Assembly: GCF_900172335.1 (NCBI RefSeq)
Contig: NZ_FWFX01000009.1
Coordinates: 1-64,000, forward strand
Source of the DNA: Roseovarius albus
GTDB taxonomy: Bacteria; Pseudomonadota; Alphaproteobacteria; Rhodobacterales; Rhodobacteraceae
DNA: 64,000 nt
Direction: 5' to 3'
Below are positions 26,660-35,687 of the stretch, piece by piece; within the stretch, counting starts at the first letter, position 1; each line of letters begins with the position of its first letter. Under the pieces are notes generated by a model. That model saw only the letters and a program-made list of their open reading frames with translations, was not told the DNA's origin and did not search any database. Made by a program: the position numbers and the translations under genes.

Positions 26660-27718
26660 TCAATCGTAGTTCACCGCGATCTTTTCGACTGTGGCCACCG
26701 ATTGGCATGTTAGGATTTGGCCTTGGGCGAGGTCGGCATCTTCAAGCGCCATGCGGGCGCGCATATGGACGGTGCCGTCAGACAGTTTGGCACGGCAGGC
26801 GCCACAAACACCGGATTGGCAGGAAAACGGTGGGGCCAGCCCCGCAGCGCGGGCCGCTTCGAGAACGGTTTGGCCCCCAGCAATAGAGACTTCGTGGGTC
26901 TGGCCGCCCAGTTGGATGTGCGCGGTTGCTGCCATTCCAGTAACGCTATCGTCAATCTCAGCCGCGCCACCATAGCTTTCCATATGGATGCGGGAGGCCG
27001 GAACATCGAGGCTCATTAACGCGTCCTTGACAGCCTTGTTCATCCCGCCGGGGCCGCAGATGTAGTATTGCGTGTCCTGCGCATAGGGCGGGTTTTCGGT
27101 GATCAGCGCTTCGATCGCGTCTTTGTCGATGATACCGCTGCGCCAATATTCGGCACCTGACAGCCAGCCGGGTTTTGAGAAGATGTGATTGACCTGTAAA
27201 TGCTCGGGATTGGCATCGACAAGCGCATTGATCTCCTCGCCCAGCAGCATGCTTTTTTCGTTCACATTGCCATAAGCAAGATAAGCCACCGACTGCGGCT
27301 GCGACGCCAAAACAGAGCCTATCATGGCATAAAGTGGCGTAATACCCGAGCCCGCGCCAAAGAAGTAGTGCGTGCAGCGGGCATTTTGTTCGCCTGCCAG
27401 CGTGAAGCCGCCAAATGGGGGCATGACGTCGATCACATCGCCCGCCTTGACCGTATCATTGATGTGGTTGCTGATCAGACCTCCTTTGACTCGTTTGACG
27501 GTGATCCGCAACGGCTCGCCCGTGTCTGGCGAGGACGAGATCGAATAGCTGCGCCGAACCTCTTCGCCTTTGATATTGAAACGAAATGAGAGATGTTGAC
27601 CCGGCTTCCAGGCGAAGGTGTCGCGCAGGTGGCTGGGGACATCGAACATGACGGTCTTGGCTTGGTCGCCAATTTCGGAGCGGGTGTCGAGCACCTTGAG
27701 CTGATGAAAGTCTTGCAT
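26660..27718 (-). CDS. PaaE-type ferredoxin reductase (FAD, NAD(P)H, 2Fe-2S)
   Basis: A 352-residue electron-transfer protein. The N-terminal FAD domain has RSYSISSSP, the nucleotide domain GAGSGITPLYAM and CGPGGM, and the C-terminal plant-type ferredoxin domain has Cys300, Cys305, Cys308 and Cys338 (C-x4-C-x2-C-x29-C). This is the arrangement of reductases serving Rieske mono- and dioxygenases such as glycine betaine demethylase. The Rieske oxygenase of the same operon is the obvious partner. It starts 4 bp after the NTF2-like gene stop. Confidence 0.92.
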   Translation of the reverse strand: MQDFHQLKVLDTRSEIGDQAKTVMFDVPSHLRDTFAWKPGQHLSFRFNIKGEEVRRSYSISSSPDTGEPLRITVKRVKGGLISNHINDTVKAGDVIDVMPPFGGFTLAGEQNARCTHYFFGAGSGITPLYAMIGSVLASQPQSVAYLAYGNVNEKSMLLGEEINALVDANPEHLQVNHIFSKPGWLSGAEYWRSGIIDKDAIEALITENPPYAQDTQYYICGPGGMNKAVKDALMSLDVPASRIHMESYGGAAEIDDSVTGMAATAHIQLGGQTHEVSIAGGQTVLEAARAAGLAPPFSCQSGVCGACRAKLSDGTVHMRARMALEDADLAQGQILTCQSVATVEKIAVNYD

Positions 27719-27722
27719 GGGG

Positions 27723-28205
27723 TTACTCGTAGTTCTGGATGTTTTGATAGGTCTGCACCAATGGCTGGCCTACGGCGTTGGCGATCACGAAAGTATCGTT
27801 TTCGGTCAGGTCGCCGGTGTGGTCCTCGTAGGCATAGGTGCTGGTCTGGACGGCGTAGACCTTGATGGTATCGCCAACTTCTTCGGTCTTGACGATGCGG
27901 TGGCTGAGGTTGGATTGGGTGAACTTTTCAAGCTCTTCCAACCCGCTGTTGTCGGCATTCATCAGATCAGCGGATTTGAAGGTGAAGTGTTCATCCGGGA
28001 TCCAGCCACCGAACTGCATTGAGATCTTGATGGTGCTGTCCTCGGAAAAGAGGGCATAGAGCGTGTTCCAATCGTCCTGAGCGGCGGCAGTGTAGTAGGA
28101 ATTCACCAATGCCTCGGCGTCTGAGATTTGATCAGCCATGGCCGGGCTGGCAGCAGTCAGGGCTGCAAAGACCAGTGCGGGGACTTTTGATGGCAGATAT
28201 GTCAT
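27723..28205 (-). CDS. Secreted NTF2-like protein (copy A)
   Basis: A 160-residue protein with a signal peptide ending SPAMA and a mature part resembling an NTF2/SnoaL cone fold: ALVNSYYTAAAQDDWNTLYALFSEDSTI, a pattern of early helices and an acidic strand. It resembles the neighbouring gene 28207-28734, which shares the 'AYYTALAEEDWTTVSTLF' layout. The ATG at 28205 follows GGAGAG just after the neighbour's stop. A role as periplasmic binding or scavenging protein in the Rieske operon is inferred. No enzyme function can be assigned. Confidence 0.72.
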   Translation of the reverse strand: MTYLPSKVPALVFAALTAASPAMADQISDAEALVNSYYTAAAQDDWNTLYALFSEDSTIKISMQFGGWIPDEHFTFKSADLMNADNSGLEELEKFTQSNLSHRIVKTEEVGDTIKVYAVQTSTYAYEDHTGDLTENDTFVIANAVGQPLVQTYQNIQNYE

Positions 28206-28206
28206 G

Positions 28207-28734
28207 TCACTCTCCAAAACTTTTGTACGATTTCAATGCGGTGATCACCGGGCGGCCATAGTAGCGGGTCAGGGTGAGAGTTTCGTGGCCGGTGGCCTGC
28301 CCTTTGTAGCCCTGAAAGTCATAGTCCGAGCTGTGATCGATGCGGATGTATGTGCCGTCAGATTCTATGGCGATGTCGGCGGGGGCGAAGGTCCAGTTGC
28401 TTTCGCTCAGGCCGGCGCCAGTGGATGCAAAACCCCATCCGCCGCCTGAGGTGCCCGCCACCTCGGCCCAGTTGGTGGCGGTGGTGTCATAGCCATCCGG
28501 TTCGGCAGCACCGCCGTATTCAGCACGGACCTGAATACTCGCATGTGGCTGAAACAGGGTTGAAACGGTTGTCCAGTCTTCCTCGGCCAGAGCAGTGTAA
28601 TAGGCCAGTGCAACCGCGCGCGCCTCATCCGCCGAAACCTTGGCCGGACCAAAGACCAGCAGATAGGCAAAGCACAGGCACATGAGGGCCGAAGTAAGAC
28701 GCTGGGCAAATAAGGGGGCGTTTCTGGGGATCAT
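28207..28734 (-). CDS. Secreted NTF2-like protein (copy B)
   Basis: A 175-residue protein with an N-terminal hydrophobic signal segment (about 14-35) and an NTF2-like start, ALAYYTALAEEDWTTVSTLFQ. It looks like a diverged paralogue of the next gene, and the two are adjacent with no spacer beyond the ribosome-binding site. Its start overlaps the stop of the membrane-domain gene (ATGA), so it is coupled to that gene. Role unknown. Confidence 0.72.
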   Translation of the reverse strand: MIPRNAPLFAQRLTSALMCLCFAYLLVFGPAKVSADEARAVALAYYTALAEEDWTTVSTLFQPHASIQVRAEYGGAAEPDGYDTTATNWAEVAGTSGGGWGFASTGAGLSESNWTFAPADIAIESDGTYIRIDHSSDYDFQGYKGQATGHETLTLTRYYGRPVITALKSYKSFGE

Positions 28735-29609
28735 GCGCCTGCCTCCAGCATCTCATTCGTCGATCGATTGATGCGATGGGTGATTTCACTGAGCCGCGTG
28801 AGGCTTTGCAACGCATAGGGCAGCGTGACAGCCGCGGCGAGAAATTGGGTGGAGTAGGTGACGATTGCGAAGATATCACCAGCCGAGGCCCCGCTTTGGG
28901 TCGCGGCAAACCACAGGTTGAAGGCCACCATCGCCATCAGCACGGCAAAGATCTTGCCGTAGACGATGCTTTCCATGTCCGACAGCTGAACCTCGAGTTT
29001 GCGCAAGCCAAGGAAATAGGCCGCGACCCTTTTGGGGCTGGCGCTTTCCAGCGCGGTAACCTGCTGCTCTGCCTGCTCATTCAGCCCGGCATTAGCCCGA
29101 AAGAAGCTGCGGGAAAACGCCCAGTAGATCAACAGGATCGCAATGGCAGACCCGCCGGTTGAGATGGCAAGCGTGGTGTGGAAGGACAGCAGGATCACGA
29201 CCGAGGCGATGACCTGCACCAATGCCGTCATGGTGTTGGGGGCAGTATCTTCAAGAAAATCCACCAGCTCGCGCCCCATCAATACGCGTGCGTTGGTCAC
29301 ACTCACGGGGGCTGTTTCTGATCGTGCATGCTGCGTCTTGCCCAGTTCCACCCGCATGGTACCATAGGCACGAGTGTCATAGATGCGCCGGCCAGTGGCC
29401 AAAATCAGCACCAAAACGAACATTGCCATCAGAAACTGAAACGGTTGCCAGTCGTCCTTCAACAGCCCATCGATTGAGCGGCCAATCATCAGCGGCATTA
29501 GCGCGAAAAATGCCGTTTCTGCCAATGTCAGCCCCCATGTGATGGCGACCTTGCCCCAAAAGGCGCGGAACAAGGTACCAATGGACAGGCGATCGGTGAT
29601 TGCAATCAT
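28731..29609 (-). CDS. ABC-type six-helix membrane domain protein without ATPase
   Basis: About 292 residues forming the transmembrane half of an ABC exporter: helices around 15-45, 50-75, 120-150, 155-175 and 230-285. No Walker A, signature motif or Walker B is present, and no ATPase gene is adjacent. The ATG at 29609 gives an ATGA overlap with the Rieske gene; an alternative ATG at 29624 would add five residues. It could need an ATPase encoded elsewhere or act without one. Standing between the oxygenase and two secreted NTF2-like proteins, it might move substrate or product across the membrane. Confidence 0.75.
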   Translation of the reverse strand: MIAITDRLSIGTLFRAFWGKVAITWGLTLAETAFFALMPLMIGRSIDGLLKDDWQPFQFLMAMFVLVLILATGRRIYDTRAYGTMRVELGKTQHARSETAPVSVTNARVLMGRELVDFLEDTAPNTMTALVQVIASVVILLSFHTTLAISTGGSAIAILLIYWAFSRSFFRANAGLNEQAEQQVTALESASPKRVAAYFLGLRKLEVQLSDMESIVYGKIFAVLMAMVAFNLWFAATQSGASAGDIFAIVTYSTQFLAAAVTLPYALQSLTRLSEITHRINRSTNEMLEAGA

Positions 29610-30757
29610 GCTTCGCCCAGCCATTTGAGAACACGTTTTTGATGTTCGATTACCGGGCTCTCGCCCTGTGCTGCGGGGCCCGTTTCAAAGTAAGGCGAAT
29701 TGAGCGAAGCCTGTTGTTGCTCGCAGGCATAGATATCCTCGGCAGTGAAATCACCACCTGCCATCGGATCGTCTTCACTCGATGCGTCGTTGCCCTCGTA
29801 TTTCCCGCTCAGGCCAAAATTGTTCCAGAAGCTTGAAGATTTCATCGCCTGCTTGGAAAACGCCCATTCCGAAACATTGGCCACCCGCGAGCGGTTATGA
29901 ACACGTGTCAGCGCGGGTCCCAATGGTTCTATAATGAAGATATTCCACCCATCTTCAGCCGAGCCGATGCCGATGCCGGGCCAAAGCATCGGCACCCATG
30001 CCCCGTTCTGGTCCTCGGGGATGACCCGCGGGGCGGGTAGTTTGGCATCCTGATTCTCGGCATATTCGGGCACTGGGGGTTCCCAGAACATGTAGTGATC
30101 GCCTTGCCAATGGTATTCTGCTGCCTTTTGATCATACATCTGAAGCGTGCCCGAGTGCAGATGGCTGAGGTGATAGACATCGATGTAATTCTCGACCACG
30201 ATCTTCCAGTTGGCTTTAATCTCGTAGCTATTGCGCGCCTCTTCGTATTCAATCAGCTCTTCAGGTACGTGCGGGCCGATATGCTCTTCGACCGGGCCGA
30301 ACCAATCGGTGATCGGGGCTGCATCAGGATCTGGGTGCACGAAGATCATCGATTTCCAGATATCCACGCTGGCGGGCTTCAGCCCATGACAGGCCTTATC
30401 GACCTTGCCGAATTCTTCATGCTCTTCCGGGACCGAGATCAGGTTGCCCTCAAGGTCATAAGTCCAGTCATGATAGGGGCATGTCAGCGCTTTTTGGGTT
30501 TTGCCAACGGCGCGGATCAACTGTGTACCCCGGTGTCGGCAAATGTTGTGAAAGGCGCGCAGGCGGCGATCACGCCCCATGACGATAAAGATATTATTCA
30601 GGCCAGCCTGAACGCTTATGTATTGGCCCGGCTCCGAGACATCCTCCATGAACCCGGCATAGCGCCATGTTTTGGAAAAGATGTCGCGCATTTCGCGATC
30701 AAACCACTCCTGCGAGGTATAAGCTTTGGTCGGCAACAGGTGTAACATGTTTGACAT
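29606..30757 (-). CDS. Rieske-type oxygenase, alpha subunit
   Basis: A 383-residue non-heme iron oxygenase. The Rieske motif is CRHR (Cys73, His75) with CPYH (Cys93, His96). The mononuclear iron site is ENYIDVYHLSHLH with bridging Asp193 and ligands His196 and His201. Length and layout match single-component alpha subunits such as glycine betaine or stachydrine demethylases. The reductase of this operon would feed electrons. A GAGGAG site precedes the ATG at 30757. N-demethylation of a quaternary or methylated compound is a reasonable guess but not shown. Confidence 0.92.
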   Translation of the reverse strand: MSNMLHLLPTKAYTSQEWFDREMRDIFSKTWRYAGFMEDVSEPGQYISVQAGLNNIFIVMGRDRRLRAFHNICRHRGTQLIRAVGKTQKALTCPYHDWTYDLEGNLISVPEEHEEFGKVDKACHGLKPASVDIWKSMIFVHPDPDAAPITDWFGPVEEHIGPHVPEELIEYEEARNSYEIKANWKIVVENYIDVYHLSHLHSGTLQMYDQKAAEYHWQGDHYMFWEPPVPEYAENQDAKLPAPRVIPEDQNGAWVPMLWPGIGIGSAEDGWNIFIIEPLGPALTRVHNRSRVANVSEWAFSKQAMKSSSFWNNFGLSGKYEGNDASSEDDPMAGGDFTAEDIYACEQQQASLNSPYFETGPAAQGESPVIEHQKRVLKWLGEA

Positions 30758-30782
30758 TTAGGTCTCTCCTCAGAGTGGAGGA

Positions 30783-31034
30783 TCAGGCCCAGCCGGGCAG
30801 GAAATCAGCCAGGATCAGCAGAACGCCAAGCACGACCCAAGCCAGTTGGATCAACCAGAACAATACTGGGTCTTCCTCGCGTGAGACATCGGACACCAGA
30901 AAGGCGTGACCGGCATAGAAGTTCGGGATGGTCCAGTAGAGGAACAGCAACCCCCACAGGGATTGAAAGCCCATCGCGGTGCTGACCATCAAAACCGCAA
31001 ACACGACGTAGTTTAAAATACGAGATTCCATCAT
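30783..31034 (-). CDS. Small membrane protein of the Rieske operon
   Basis: An 83-residue protein with about three hydrophobic stretches (8-25, 27-45 and 58-78) and few polar residues. Its start overlaps the TetR stop (TAATG), so it is translationally coupled to the regulator. I do not recognise a family. It might anchor the oxygenase or assist the six-helix membrane domain. Confidence 0.65.
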   Translation of the reverse strand: MMESRILNYVVFAVLMVSTAMGFQSLWGLLFLYWTIPNFYAGHAFLVSDVSREEDPVLFWLIQLAWVVLGVLLILADFLPGWA

Positions 31035-31621
31035 TACTCTCCGATTGCGCGCAGCAGGGTCTGCGCAGCTTGTTGGGATTTCTGGTGCCAGCTGTCTGGC
31101 AAACTTAACGCGCTGAGCGATGAGACGTTAAAGAAGATCGCAGTGATGCCGGTGGCGACCATGCGCAGGATCTGCAGGTCGGTATCTGCATGGTCTGCGG
31201 CCAGAACAGCGAGGATCTTATCTTCAAAACCGAGGATCCAGTCGCGGCACTCTTGTTGCAAAATGCTGTCCTCTGCCGCACGCGCAGTCAAGGCCGCAAA
31301 GGCCATCACCAGATCAGACGAGGCGCTGTTTTCGTCAGAGAAGAGCGTGTCGAGTAGTGCCTGCGATCTTTGGGTATCGGGTAGGCTGCCGAACATGGAG
31401 TCAGCCCGTTCGGTGAATGTGTCGAGAACGTAGGACTTCAATTTGCCCAGCATGTCTTCTTTGTTGCCCAAGTGATGCCGGATTAGCGGTCGCGACAAGT
31501 TCGCCTGCTTGGCGATACGGTCCAGCGTGGCCCCGTCCAAACCATAGCGGGCGACGCAATACACCATCGCCTGCATCACCTGATGGTATCGTTCTTCCTG
31601 ATTGGATGGGCGCCCGGCCAT
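31034..31621 (-). CDS. TetR-family regulator of the Rieske operon
   Basis: A 195-residue TetR regulator. The N-terminal HTH has QAMVYCVARYGLDGATLDRIAKQ and LSRPLIRHHLGNKEDM. The C-terminal half is a ligand domain of the BetI/AcrR style. A strong promoter with a perfect 17-bp inverted repeat overlapping its -35 box lies upstream (31652-31700), so it almost certainly represses itself and the seven genes behind it. BetI-like sensing of choline-type cations is possible given the oxygenase, but unproven. Confidence 0.9.
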   Translation of the reverse strand: MAGRPSNQEERYHQVMQAMVYCVARYGLDGATLDRIAKQANLSRPLIRHHLGNKEDMLGKLKSYVLDTFTERADSMFGSLPDTQRSQALLDTLFSDENSASSDLVMAFAALTARAAEDSILQQECRDWILGFEDKILAVLAADHADTDLQILRMVATGITAIFFNVSSLSALSLPDSWHQKSQQAAQTLLRAIGE

Positions 31622-31651
31622 TGTGCCTACCTTTCTGGTTTCAGTTAGGCG

Positions 31652-31680
31652 TACCTAGGATCGATTCCATTTATTGTCAA
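31652..31680 (-). promoter_or_regulatory. Promoter of the TetR/Rieske operon
   Basis: On the minus strand, TTGACA (31680-31675) and TAGGTA (31657-31652) are separated by exactly 17 bp. The -35 hexamer lies at the inner end of the inverted-repeat operator. Confidence 0.7.
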
Positions 31681-31700
31681 TAGTGACAATAAATGGAATC
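31663..31700. promoter_or_regulatory. Perfect 17-bp inverted-repeat operator
   Basis: GATTCCATTTATTGTCA (31663-31679) and its exact reverse complement (31684-31700) are separated by ATAG. The dyad covers the -35 element of the TetR promoter, so binding should block transcription. Recognition by the adjacent TetR is inferred. Confidence 0.8.
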
Positions 31701-31722
31701 TCGACCCGTTTTTCATCACACA

Positions 31723-31755
31723 CAAAAAAAGCCCCGGATCATTGTGACCCGGGGC
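31723..31755 (-). terminator. Rho-independent terminator of the polyamine operon
   Basis: On the minus strand a 7-bp GC stem (31731-31737 paired with 31749-31755, GCCCCGG/CCGGGGC) is followed by seven U residues (from the A-run before 31731). It lies 50 bp past the acetylpolyamine amidohydrolase stop codon. Confidence 0.85.
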
Positions 31756-31804
31756 AGTTCGCTCTGTCGAACAGGGAGAGGTTAATTTTCGTGAGTGGTG
31801 GTGT

Positions 31805-32833
31805 TCAAGCGCCCTCAAATCCTTGCAGAACATTTACGGTATTTACGCCAATCTCTTCTACGTCATAGCCACCTTCCATCACGAATTGCGTGGGCAGGCC
31901 CAGCTGCGCGATGTCAGCGCCGTAGGCAATGAAATCTTTGGACTTCAGCTTGAAGAAGCTGATCGGGTCATTTTCAAAGGTATCCACCCCCAGCGAGATC
32001 ACCAAAGCGTCAGGTTTGAAATCGCGTACCTTATTCAAGCCTTCGGTGAGGGCGTCGCGCCAGGTCGAAAATGGCGTTTTAGGAGGCATGGGATAGTTGA
32101 TGTTGAGCCCGGCCCCAGCCCCCTTGCCAGTTTCGTCGGCGTGGCCGAGGAAATAGGGGAAGGTATCCATCGGGTCGCCATGCAGCGAGACAAAGAGAAC
32201 GTCGTCGCGGTCATAGAAGATGTCCTGTGTGCCATTGCCGTGGTGGAAATCGACATCAACGATAGCCACTCGCTTGGCGCCATTATCAAGGAAAGACTGC
32301 GCGGCGATGGCGGCATTGTTCAAGAAGCAGAAGCCACCGAACATGTCATAGGTGGCGTGATGGCCGGGCGGACGACAAAGCGAAAACACGCTGTTGGCGC
32401 CATCCTGAATGCGTTTAGCACCCGTCAAAGCGACCTGCGCGCTGGCGTAGGCGGCTTCCCATGTGCCGTCGGAGATGCTGGTTTCTATCGCGTTGGCATA
32501 GTAGCCAAGTTTGCCTTCGATGAAGGTCGGGCACTTTTGTGCCATGCGTCGGGCTGGCAGGGCGGTTGGAATGGCTTCGCCCTTAAACCCTTCGGCCTTC
32601 CAATCGCGATAGGCCGTTTGCAGGAAGCTGACAAAATCATTGTTGTGATTGGCATGGATCGGATCAAAACCGAAATCCTGGGGAGCTGACACTGCTCCCA
32701 GCTTTTCACTCTGCACCCGGCCAAGAATATATTCAGCACGGCTGGGCCGCTCGTGCGGAGCGACCAGCTCGCCGCCAAAGAGTTCGGTCTTGGCGTCGCG
32801 CAGCTTGTGCTTTTCGGTGTAGATCGTTTCCAA
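31805..32833 (-). CDS. Acetylpolyamine amidohydrolase (class II HDAC-like)
   Basis: A 342-residue zinc hydrolase of the histone-deacetylase superfamily, closely following the Mycoplana ramosa acetylpolyamine amidohydrolase as I recall it. The paired histidines His158/His159 (RPPGHHA), zinc ligands Asp195, His197 and Asp284, and Tyr323 (EGGYD) fall at the same numbers, as do Glu17, Glu106 and Glu117. This agreement supports the TTG start at 32833, which has a perfect GGAGG site; longer in-frame starts would shift the numbering. It removes acetyl groups from acetylated polyamines in the cytoplasm. Last gene of the polyamine importer operon, followed by a strong terminator. Confidence 0.93.
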   Translation of the reverse strand: METIYTEKHKLRDAKTELFGGELVAPHERPSRAEYILGRVQSEKLGAVSAPQDFGFDPIHANHNNDFVSFLQTAYRDWKAEGFKGEAIPTALPARRMAQKCPTFIEGKLGYYANAIETSISDGTWEAAYASAQVALTGAKRIQDGANSVFSLCRPPGHHATYDMFGGFCFLNNAAIAAQSFLDNGAKRVAIVDVDFHHGNGTQDIFYDRDDVLFVSLHGDPMDTFPYFLGHADETGKGAGAGLNINYPMPPKTPFSTWRDALTEGLNKVRDFKPDALVISLGVDTFENDPISFFKLKSKDFIAYGADIAQLGLPTQFVMEGGYDVEEIGVNTVNVLQGFEGA

Positions 32834-32891
32834 TGCGGCCTCCAGCAGATAAGAAAATGGCCGCAAGTTTCCCTGCGACCATTCAAAACAG

Positions 32892-33929
32892 TTACTTTTT
32901 CAGGTTGGTCCAGATCTGGTCGTAAACCGCTTGGGTTGCTTCGTCGCACACCTCAACAAAGGCTGGCGCACCAGCCTCGGCCGGAGGGTTGTTTTCTGGT
33001 TGTGCGATCAGATCCGCATCCAGGAACTCTGCCGAGCTTGAAACGCCGTTGTTGTAACGGGCAAAGTTCGACACAGCAGCGATGTTTTCAGGCTCCAGCA
33101 GGAAATCCATGAACTTGATCGCGTTTTCACGGTTTGGCGCGTCTTTCAACAGAACCACGCTGTCCATCCAGACCACATAGCCCTGCGTTGGGAAAGCGTA
33201 TTGCAGTGTTGAAAGCTCGGCGCGCGCTTTGGCGGAGAAGCCGTCATAGATCATACCGGCGGTCACGTCACCCGAGACCAGGACCTCTTTGGCGGTGTCC
33301 GAGTTGAACGACGCCCAGTGAGGTTTGGCGTTTTGCAGCATCTCGTTCAGCGCTTTGAGCTGATCACGATCGGTGGAGCATTGCGGGATACCCATGTGCA
33401 GAGAGGCCAATGCAATCAGCTCGCCCTGACCATCGAGAACGTTGATCTTGCCTGACAGCTCTTCTGGTGGGTTAAAGATGATGTCGGTGGTATTAACGTC
33501 ACCTGAATATTTGGCGGTATCCACGGCAAAGGCGGTCGAGCCCCACTGATACGGAACCGAGTGCTTGCGGCCGGGGTCAAAGCTTGGGTCGGCCCATTCT
33601 GGATCGATGTTGCCTTTGTTCTTCAGCTCACCGTCTTCGATGGTGTCGAGCATGCCTTCGCCAGCCATGATAGTGACCATGTAATCTGACGGTACGGCCA
33701 CGTCATAGGTGCCAATTGCGCCGGCTTTCAGGGTGGCCAGCATCGCTTCGTTGCCATCATAGGTGTCCATTGTCACCTCGATGCCGGTTTCAGCTGTGAA
33801 TTTGTCCAGCAATTCCTGCGGGATGTATTCGAACCAGTGGTACAGAACCAGGTTCCCTTCGGCAGCGGCGGCATTTGCGCCTGCGACCAGTGCCAGTGAG
33901 GCAACGCTCGTTTTTAGCAGATTTTTCAT
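32892..33929 (-). CDS. Polyamine-type ABC transporter binding protein (PotD/PotF-like)
   Basis: A 345-residue periplasmic protein with a signal peptide ending ANAAAAE and a mature N-terminus LVLYHWFEYIPQELLDKF typical of spermidine/putrescine-binding proteins. The ligand Asp in WMDSVVLL seems kept, while the WAGD segment of PotF reads YDGF here, so ligand preference may differ from E. coli proteins. The ATG at 33929 follows GGAGAG. Encoded with two permeases and an ATPase, and with acetylpolyamine amidohydrolase, so acetylated or simple polyamines are likely cargo. Confidence 0.88.
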   Translation of the reverse strand: MKNLLKTSVASLALVAGANAAAAEGNLVLYHWFEYIPQELLDKFTAETGIEVTMDTYDGNEAMLATLKAGAIGTYDVAVPSDYMVTIMAGEGMLDTIEDGELKNKGNIDPEWADPSFDPGRKHSVPYQWGSTAFAVDTAKYSGDVNTTDIIFNPPEELSGKINVLDGQGELIALASLHMGIPQCSTDRDQLKALNEMLQNAKPHWASFNSDTAKEVLVSGDVTAGMIYDGFSAKARAELSTLQYAFPTQGYVVWMDSVVLLKDAPNRENAIKFMDFLLEPENIAAVSNFARYNNGVSSSAEFLDADLIAQPENNPPAEAGAPAFVEVCDEATQAVYDQIWTNLKK

Positions 33930-33948
33930 TGTTCTCTCCATCTGTTGG

Positions 33949-34758
33949 TTATTTGGTATTGTCTGATTTGCTGACGAAATAGCTGATGGTGACCATCACA
34001 ACGGACACACTCAGCAGCATGGTCGAAATTGCCATGATGTTGGGCTTGAGGCCCTGTTTGACCGAGCCAAAGATCGCTGTGGGCAGGGTTTCCACACCGG
34101 CACCTTTGACAAAGTTGGTGATGATGAAGTCATCCAGGCTAACGATGAAGGCCAGCAGGAAGCCCGAGATAATCCCCGGCATCATCAATGGCAGCAGGAT
34201 CTTGGTGAAGGCCTGCCGCTTGGTCGCATATAGGTCCATCGCCGCCTGTTCATAGGTGTCTTCGATCCCTTGCATCCGGGCTGAGATTGGCAGGTAGGCA
34301 AAGGGAATACAGAAGGCGATATGTGAGATCAGGATGGTCATTAAGCCGCGTTCAAACCCGATCGAGTTGAAGAAGATCAACACAGCAACCGCAGTCACGA
34401 TCTCGGGCACCATCAGGGGCAAAGAGATCAGGCCGAAGGATATGGAACGCAGTTTGAACTTGCCACCCCGCACCATGGCTGTAGCCGCCAAGGTTGCGAT
34501 GATGGTGGCTGTTGTGGCCGCGACGATGGCAATCACAAAAGAGTTGCGTGCCGCTTCCTTGAACTTGCCGGACTCAGGTCCGGTGAAAACGTCCGCGTAC
34601 CAGCGCCAGCTCAGCCCCTCCCACACGGTCAGGGATTGCGAGTCGTTGAAGCTGTAGACTGTAACCACCAGCAATGGCGCATAAAGAATGAACAGACACA
34701 GCAGGGTGATCGCCCGGAAGCCTGGGAAGGATTTGATATCGTATTTACCTTTTGACAT
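33949..34758 (-). CDS. Polyamine-type ABC permease (PotC/PotI-like)
   Basis: A 269-residue inner-membrane permease with about six helices. The EAA loop appears as [23 protein letters not shown]. Its ATG overlaps the stop of the other permease (TGATG). Confidence 0.92.
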   Translation of the reverse strand: MSKGKYDIKSFPGFRAITLLCLFILYAPLLVVTVYSFNDSQSLTVWEGLSWRWYADVFTGPESGKFKEAARNSFVIAIVAATTATIIATLAATAMVRGGKFKLRSISFGLISLPLMVPEIVTAVAVLIFFNSIGFERGLMTILISHIAFCIPFAYLPISARMQGIEDTYEQAAMDLYATKRQAFTKILLPLMMPGIISGFLLAFIVSLDDFIITNFVKGAGVETLPTAIFGSVKQGLKPNIMAISTMLLSVSVVMVTISYFVSKSDNTK

Positions 34759-35687
34759 CAGCTTGCTCCCTTCTCGGCTTTGGCCTGTTGCCGGGCAAAG
34801 ATCATCAGGATGATCAAAACCATGGTCAGCAGGATCATCGAGGCGGCCGCACCGAAGGGCCAGTTGCCTGCGTTGCCTTTGAACTGCTCTTCGATCAGTG
34901 AGCCGATCATAAAGTTCTTGGCACCGCCCAGAAGGTCAGGCGCAAGGAATGAGCCCATCGATGGTACGAACACCAGAATACAACCCGCAATCACGCCCGG
35001 TTTCACCGCAGGCAGTAGGATACGCCGCAGGGTGACCCATTTGGTGGCGTACAAGTCCGCCGCCGCCTCGGAGAGCGAGAAGTTGTACCGCTCGACCGCT
35101 GCGTAGATCGGTAGCACCATGAAGGGCAGGTAGGAATAAAACAGACCCAATTGCACCGCAAAGTTGGTGTTCACGATGTGCAGCGGGCTGTCGATGATGC
35201 CGATGCTGAGCAGGAAATCATTCAACGGCCCCTGATCGCGCAGCAGGAATTTCATCGAAACCGTGCGGATCAGTAGGTTGACCCAGTAAGGAATGGTGAT
35301 CAGAAACACCCACATCGCACGGGTTTTTTCTGGCTGCGTGGCAATAAAATAGGCTGTCGGAAAGCCGATTACGAGGCTCAGCAGCGTGGCCGCACCGGCC
35401 TGCCAGATCGAGCGCCAGAAAATGGCGATGTAGGTCCATTCGATCTTTGGCGGGTCGTCACCAAAGAGACCACGATCAAAGAAGAACTGGTCATAGGCAG
35501 AAAGGCTGAATTCCCAGATCACCCCGCCGCGGAATTCCTTGGTCAGGAAGGAATAGACCAACATCATTAGAACCGGAGCCAGGACGAAGATGCCGATGGT
35601 CACCCAGGCTGGCATCAAGAGCCAGGTTTTCGCCTCTGCATAGGTGTCGGTTGTTGCGCTGCCGCCGCTTGCTGCACCTGCTGCCAT
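34758..35687 (-). CDS. Polyamine-type ABC permease (PotB/PotH-like)
   Basis: A 309-residue inner-membrane permease with about six helices and a cytoplasmic N-terminal extension. The EAA loop is [22 protein letters not shown]. Its ATG overlaps the ATPase stop (TGATG), so ATPase and permeases are translationally coupled. Confidence 0.92.
   Translation of the reverse strand: MAAGAASGGSATTDTYAEAKTWLLMPAWVTIGIFVLAPVLMMLVYSFLTKEFRGGVIWEFSLSAYDQFFFDRGLFGDDPPKIEWTYIAIFWRSIWQAGAATLLSLVIGFPTAYFIATQPEKTRAMWVFLITIPYWVNLLIRTVSMKFLLRDQGPLNDFLLSIGIIDSPLHIVNTNFAVQLGLFYSYLPFMVLPIYAAVERYNFSLSEAAADLYATKWVTLRRILLPAVKPGVIAGCILVFVPSMGSFLAPDLLGGAKNFMIGSLIEEQFKGNAGNWPFGAAASMILLTMVLIILMIFARQQAKAEKGAS

Noticed and set aside
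28731..31700. Possible defence or toxin-antitoxin system
   Set aside because: No nuclease, toxin or ATPase motifs; the content is metabolic and regulatory.
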